A stretch of 64,000 nucleotides of DNA from Clavelina lepadiformis (taxonomy: Eukaryota; Chordata; Ascidiacea; Aplousobranchia; Clavelinidae). Under the pieces are notes generated by a model, which was not told where the DNA came from, ran no database searches, and saw nothing but the letters and a program-made list of their open reading frames with translations. The translations under genes and the position numbers were made by a program. The stretch lies in NCBI RefSeq assembly GCF_947623445.1, contig NC_135244.1, positions 14,942,860 to 15,006,859 of the forward strand. Direction: 5' to 3'. Positions 58,170 to 64,000 of the stretch are shown here, piece by piece. Position 1 is the first letter of the stretch. Each line of letters starts with the position of its first letter.

Positions 58170-58787
58170 CAGTAGAATTCGCCTATAGTGACTTTGGCTA
58201 TAGTGACACTTCGCCTATAGTGACACCTGTTGTAAAGTCCCGTTTGCAAACCATATATTTTGCATAGAAATGACTTCGGCTATAGGCCTAGTGACTTTGT
58301 GTATAAGAACACTTTGCTTACAGTGACACCACATTTCTGTCCCTTGGGCTAAAAAATTTCCGTATAAGGACACTCGTTAGTTTGTGATGCAATAATATAT
58401 ACTTTATCCATACGAAAGCAAGATGATAGAAAAGGTTTATGAGCAGGCCTCATAATTGTGATGTAATAAAAGCGTAGGCTACTGTGGCTGCTCGGCTAGT
58501 TCCAGGGTTTTGTTCTTGTGAGTTGTGATCTCAGTTCTCTCCACATAAGCCAGGTTGATTGTCATTGTATAGTTTGTCGATCAAGCATCTAGCCCTTTGA
58601 GGAAAACAATGTAAAATACCTCGTATATAACGGACGAATTTCGCTGGTCCCGACTGATCCGTTATATGCGAGTTCTACTGTAGTCATCTGCGGCCATTTT
58701 ACCTTGACTTCGTCTATAGTGACACTTCGCTTATAGTGATACTTTTTCCGCGGTCTCTTCCGGTGTCACTATAGGCAAATTCTACTG
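58170..58787. mobile_element. pogo/Tigger-like MITE with TA target duplication
   Basis: The ends are CAGTAGAATTCGCCTATAGTG and its inverse CACTATAGGCAAATTCTACTG, flanked by TA on both sides (58,168-58,169 and 58,788-58,789). Subterminal repeats of cgcctatagtgacac fill both flanks. No coding capacity. A second Tigger-type end (tccgttatatgcgagttctactg, near 58,660) lies inside, so another short element is nested or the element is composite. Confidence 0.8.
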
Positions 58788-59008
58788 TACTCAAGCGCGT
58801 CATTTAGAAACAAAGATAGGAACAGTCTTAGTGAAAGGACAGTAAGTCCATCCTGCGAACAAAAGTACACTTATACAAGATCTGTGATGGACAGTGTCCT
58901 TTTTTTGATACATCGATACATGCAATCTGAAATAATTCAATATCCGCAAAATCAAAATTATCATCATAAAGTTTGTGAGATGTATCAACATAGAGACACC
59001 GTATATAG
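58788..59008. other. short spacer between two MITEs
   Basis: AT-rich; no feature recognised. The minus-strand frame over 58,800-59,042 runs into the next MITE. Confidence 0.5.
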
Positions 59009-59525
59009 CAGGGGTGGCCAAATTGCGGCTCTCGAGCCGCATGCGGCTCTTTGAGCCTTTGATTGCGGCTCTTTAATGAATTAGCATTGTTGAATTAGAC
59101 TTGCATTTTCCCGGTCTAGACGAGCTGTTTGATCAGATTATGAAACAATGCGTTCTATCACACGTATTAACAATGGACTCATTGTTAGTAATAATCAAAT
59201 TACCTTCCAAAAAGTACATTATTGTACAGAAGTGTGCTAAGTTGTACACTGGAGTTAAGTAAACTGTCAGATTGAAGCTGTACGTCAGGGTTGACCTAGT
59301 TTTAAGTCTTGGTTACGGTTATACTAATCATTGTAAATTGCAAAAAGAGTTGGTGAAGCCCAGGTGGAGACTCATAGTATTACCACGCAGCACTAATGTT
59401 TATCAATAGCTACACTTCGTTGTAAGTGAATAAACTCATGTTTTTTATTGTTTTGGGTTGTGGCTCTTTTAAAGCTCGAATTTGTTATATGCGGCTCGAG
59501 CATGAAGCAGGTCTGGCCGCCCCTG
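59009..59525. mobile_element. 517-bp hAT MITE
   Basis: The left end CAGGGGTGGCCAAATTGCGGC pairs with the right end ...GTCTGGCCGCCCCTG. Flanking octamers are gtatatag (59,001-59,008) and ctatatag (59,526-59,533), a target duplication with one change. GCGGCTC repeats (gcggctctcgagccgcatgc) sit at both ends. The interior shares about 240 bp, inverted, with the segment at 7,925-8,165 inside the MULE. Confidence 0.9.
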
Positions 59526-59711
59526 CTATATAGACTCCAACTGAATTTTATACTTGTCAAAAAGATCTAAGCAGTCCAAGTGAACCTACATACTTTGGAA
59601 GCACCCCATTACAACAGTGCTACACACATATCACATGCTACCGATATTATTTGTGTTTAGAAAGATTGTACTGAAATAAGTTACATAAGGCTGAAATTCC
59701 TGAGTTAGATT

Positions 59712-62695
59712 ATGAAATCAAAGCCTGACCTTGCCAATCTTAATTTTGCTGAACCTCCATCTGTAATGGATGCCACCATTCAAGGTTATTTGCAAGCCAT
59801 TAGCAGTAAGTACAAATGAAGCAAACATTTGTAATTGACTTTATTCAAAGCAAACACTTTTGTTTACTTAAACATTGACCTTTATTTGCAAAATTCCAAA
59901 ATAGCACCCAGCTTCTAATTAGCAAATTTTAGTTATGCATATTTTATCATTTTTTTCAACTTTACGGTTATTTTTGTCATGGTTATAATGACGTAATAAC
60001 TACAATAACGTATCTGGACCGGAAAATTTAAATTCTAAAATCCTGTGTTGACGAGTATTCACCTATTTACTGCTACAAACATTGATTTAGCCTGGTCTGG
60101 CTGTGAATCCAAAATGTATTTGTGGTTCGTGCATATATAAATATATAGTATATAATTCTTTTTAAATGTATCTGTCACTTGTGTTGGGTAGTTGTTATCG
60201 TAATGTGCTTATTAGTTTTTCAAGACAATGGCCCAAACCAACTGCCAGATGAATTGGAACAATTTTTACTTCATGTGGCAAAGACTGGTGATGTGCTGTA
60301 AGTGTTATAGTAGACATAATTGTGCATGTGACGTAAATATAAATGTTGCATTTTTTGTTTCTATGTGAACTTATAATAAACAAATTAAGTTTGGTTTGTT
60401 GGTTGGTTTGTATTAAGCAACAGAGAGTTCAAATTTTAGTTCATGCTAATTGTAATTTTTTGCCTCTATAACTTCTTATTGACAACTATATTTTTAGTCT
60501 TGGTTACGGCTAATCGAGTGCTAAACTCTATTTAGATTCTGTTCATTAAGGATTTTTTGTTTTACGCAGAACTTATGTAGTAAAACTGTAAGTTTTAAAA
60601 TTCAGATCTTCCATGGGCTCATCGTGGGAAAAAATTCAAAAAATATTTGTCATGAAAATGAAACATGTCATAGATGAGTTTTATGAAACAAATCCTTACG
60701 TGGCTGGCAAAGTTAACTCAAATTGTGAAAATGATGAATTCTCAGAAATGCGGGAAAGACTTGTAACTTTGGTGCATGGATTTGACAGGCATGATGAAAA
60801 TTATTCAGATTTTAGCAGTTTAAGTGAAATGATTGTTAAACAAATTTATTTTTGGTGTAATTTGCAGTTTGATATAACTATTGTAAAAATATTTCACATA
60901 TTTTTCCAGCCCCCCTTTTACTTTTCAACGTCTTTGTGAATTACTAACCAACCCAAAGAAAAACTACACCAAGTGTGAAAAGTTTATGAGAGCAGTGGAA
61001 AAGAATTTAATGGTGGTCAGTTCATGGAATTATCCATCAAGGTATGCTCAACTAATTTTCCAGTGATTTCCTTTCTAAGAGGGTAACTCTGTCGCAATAT
61101 ATTTTTCTTGCAGAAATAGTACAGTTCATTATGTAAATCCCAGTTTGATAATTACATATAATTAAACTTTTGCATAGGCGGAGTTCTGAAGGAGTTGAAC
61201 AAGTCAATGGTGGATTCGATGTTCGATCCAACTATGGTTCCCATGAAAGGTTCAGCATAATGTGTAACTTTTATCTTTATTTTCAAATGATCAAAAGTTC
61301 TCTGTTAGTACTATGTAATGCAGTGATGAAAGTTAAATTTTGGCATCTTCCTTTCACTGTTGAAGGTCTCTTAGCGGGGAGTGGGCATCCCTACCTCACT
61401 CACCCATACCATTATCCTCTCCTGCTGCTCCATACTTTCCAGCTGCTACAAAGAGCATTCAAGTATTGTTTAAGGAGGAAAATACCAAAAGTAATGATGA
61501 AGATGCTGATACCTCCGACAACGCAACAGAAAATTCTGATGAAAAACCCTATACTGAAAATGGCACTGTTTCATCAGTTGCAGCTAATCAGGACGAAAAT
61601 CAGTCAAGTAGCAATAAGAAGAGTTTGGCTGATTATAACTGTGAACTGAAAGATGACAATAAAGCAGATGATGGTTCGCAAAGCGAAGGAGCTAACTATG
61701 CTGATTTTGTGTCAAGTAATACTGGCGAAACCGTTACTACCACGCTGGGGACTTTTACGTCTATTGCTACGAATGAAAGTGGTGATAGTATTCTAACACT
61801 GACTGATATCAAACATTCAAGTGATGAGAAAAAAGAACCTTTGCCAGGTATACCATGATCTGTGAGATTGACCTTGTGTCGTATTTATCTCATGTATCAA
61901 CAATTAAAAACCTCTCTTTCATAGGAGTGGATACCTTGATTAAATGCTCAAGCACAGAAACCATTTCTACAGAGAAAATAGAGGTAACTATGTCTACTCT
62001 GTCTATTTACTTTATTGAAATGGTTTTCGTTTTTCAAGGGTTGGTATTTTGACGCATTAATAATACACTAGAGTAGAAACCCGGTTTAATGTGCACCTCA
62101 CTATCATAACTGCTTAAATGTGATCCATAATATCTTTTTTGTAGTGCAATGTTTAGCATTCTGTTCCACTAACGCAATCACGCACGCAGTGTTGTACAAA
62201 CTAACTAGTTCTGCAAGTGATCATTAATCATCAGTTCAATGTTTTGTGTAGTACATTTATCTTGAGACATTTTCATTGCTTGGAATTTGTTGCAACAGCA
62301 CAAACTCTAGACACAATGCCTAGTTACTCAGCATCACCATACCAGTGTTTAGCATGTTGGTGCACTGGCAATCCTGCGAGTATTGTAAACATCGGTAACA
62401 ATAGCAGCAACATTAGTAACACTGGATATTTAGAGGAATCCTACTTCCATATATATTTTTACTTTGAAGTTTTCGCACAATCCATTTCTGTATGCAGAAC
62501 CCAAAGAACCTCAATATTGACTACCAAGCTGGAGATTTTGGCGCTGAAGAAAGTACTGGTATCACAGCATCTAGTCGTTCACCGAAGAGAAAACTATCCA
62601 GTGAAGAAATCCCCATGGAAATTGGGAGTCCAACAAAGAGGGCCAAGTATAGTGACGATGAAGATACAAACATGGAATCTGCTGAACACAGCTGA
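59712..62695 (+). CDS. PPP4R2: serine/threonine-protein phosphatase 4 regulatory subunit 2
   Basis: Regulatory subunit of the PP4 complex, which acts in DNA-damage response, centrosomes and splicing-factor regulation. Eight exons: 59712-59805, 60216-60297, 60606-60788, 60910-61041, 61178-61249, 61375-61847, 61925-61983, 62498-62695, joining to 1293 nt (430 residues; human is 417). The globular N-terminal half has [39 protein letters not shown] and [14 protein letters not shown]. Exon 4 has [20 protein letters not shown] and [20 protein letters not shown], all clear family matches. From exon 6 on it is acidic and low-complexity, ending with [10 protein letters not shown] and [16 protein letters not shown]-like basic patches, as in vertebrates. 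The exon 3 donor is unusual: GC at 60,789 gives family-like spacing ([13 protein letters not shown]). An in-frame GT at 60,855 would add 22 residues. Confidence 0.92.
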
Positions 62696-64000
62696 ATTAT
62701 CAAAACATGTTGCTCTGTATGAAGTAAGTAGCGCATCACTACAATAATAGACTAAACGTTCTTCATTGGTAAAATGTCACATTGCCTGCTCTGCTACACA
62801 ACATCCTGCTTTTGTAGTGATGCGCACAACACACAACATCCTTTGTAATGCTTCAGAAGGTGTCATTCATACGTTGTGTGTTCCAGTGTAACGTTGTGAT
62901 TGCCATAGAGTTTTTATACATTCAAAAATAGCGGCCCTTGATCTAGCCAAAATCCAGATTTGATTTATTTTGATAGTAAATAGACCTCATACTTGTCCAT
63001 TGTTTTATATTAATCCTGCGGTGCAATCATTCACATATACAGCGATTGGAGATGGCCAAGGTAGAATTTCAAAAACATAGGTATTGAATCTAAAGTTCTA
63101 AACTGTGTAGTTTTGCGAATCCTGGGATTCGAAAATCTTTTGTTACGTATCAGACCACTTACGTCTTTCTCCTTCATGCAAGAACGAACGAAATACGCAT
63201 GTACGTGTATGAACTTCTGACGATAAACATTTTTCTCGTTTATGGTTTCAACATAGTTCATGTGCACCTTCTTAGGCTGTGCTTATTGTTGCAGGTGGGT
63301 AAATAACGGAAAAGTTCGGTTGCGGTGACGTAGCGGCATGACGTTGATTAAATTTTATTATCATGTACTAGATACATGGCCAAGGCGTGATTGATCTTGT
63401 ATAACGTCGACAATGTTTTTGTCTAGACCCCAAGCTATCAGTGGGCTACTTGGTATTGTCATTATCTATTTCACACGTAACAACTAACTTTGCCACGTTA
63501 CGTCAAGCTCACGTTTTGCACAGATAAAAAGAGGAAAAAGAAAAAACATGTGACGTACCAGTATGAAAATAGACAGTTGTAGCACAGACAACCAAACCAA
63601 TTATGCCGAAAAAAGATTAATTCGTTTCCGCTGATGTATTATTAAAAAACTAAGCATTTGTAACAACACTTCGATGCCATGCATACGATCAAAAGACATG
63701 TTCGTAGAATGAATACACAAGTGCCAAAACAGTAGAAATACTTTTTGTTTTTATTTATTCTATGTAAAGTCGCAACTCCCAACCTTTTGGTCAGAAGACA
63801 AGTTGCGAATGTGTCATCAAAGAAACATTTAGTTGGTTTCATAATTTTGTGGAAATAAGCATACATGATAGAAAGCATATAGAAATACATGTGTTGAGTG
63901 TTCAGGGCATTTATAGTGCTTAAACGGAGGCAATTAACAAAGTTGATGTCTACAAAAGCGTATTTTAATTACGCCGTCCGTCGCTAAATTTCTTGGGCAA
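62696..64000. other. 3' flank of PPP4R2, no further gene seen
   Basis: AT-rich. Minus-strand frames at 63,031-63,267 and 63,642-63,890 lack family resemblance. No poly(A) signal for PPP4R2 could be assigned with certainty. Confidence 0.5.

Noticed and set aside
61170-61649. 159-residue frame
   Set aside because: It reads through PPP4R2 exon 5, an intron and exon 6 in the wrong frame.
62217-62747. 176-residue frame
   Set aside because: Mostly PPP4R2 intron 7; the last exon is coded in another frame.

Overview
This is a eukaryotic chromosomal window from an AT-rich animal genome. Coding exons are short, phased and separated by GT-AG introns, and the proteins are animal housekeeping proteins. 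The overall character (compact genes, intron sizes from about 70 nt to 3 kb, many short DNA transposons, a Sulfotransfer_4-type protein with a C-terminal tail) fits an invertebrate deuterostome, most likely a tunicate. That assignment is inference; nothing in the window proves the species. No rRNA, CRISPR array or clear functional tRNA was seen, and no retroviral or LTR element was recognised.

Gene layout. The first 9.9 kb holds no host gene. It contains a pentanucleotide satellite at 5.4 kb and an internally deleted Mutator-like (MULE) transposon at 5.7-8.5 kb. PSMA5 (9,998-11,435, +) and RWDD3 (11,969-12,748, +) follow head to tail. Two tandem SLC16-type major facilitator genes lie on the minus strand (14,271-18,575 and 23,708-26,373). 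They have the same eight-exon structure and clearly arose by duplication. A repeat-rich block follows, dominated by a 3.3-kb hAT element (28,161-31,469) that itself carries a 531-bp insertion. MANF (34,628-35,995, +) is next. After it comes an intact four-exon sulfotransferase-like gene (39,354-41,441, +), flanked on both sides by small minus-strand ORFs (36,960-37,184 and 44,005-44,241). These encode two mutually similar microproteins whose N-termini resemble the sulfotransferase-like protein. A second hAT element lies at 47,856-49,697. RER1 (51,361-55,259, +) and TMEM222 (55,807-56,919, -) are convergent and appear to share a poly(A) region. PPP4R2 (59,712-62,695, +) is divergent from TMEM222.

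How the genes relate. PSMA5 (20S proteasome), MANF (ER proteostasis), RER1 (Golgi-to-ER retrieval), PPP4R2 (PP4 phosphatase regulation) and RWDD3 (SUMO pathway) are independent housekeeping functions, and no functional cluster is evident. The SLC16 pair is a local family expansion. The most unusual signal is the microprotein pair around the sulfotransferase-like gene. They keep the start and framework residues of that protein's first 28 residues but have lost its PAPS-binding P-loop.

All gene models were assembled by hand from splice signals, reading-frame closure and remembered family sequences. No database search or alignment program was run. Exon totals close exactly in frame for every multi-exon model given.
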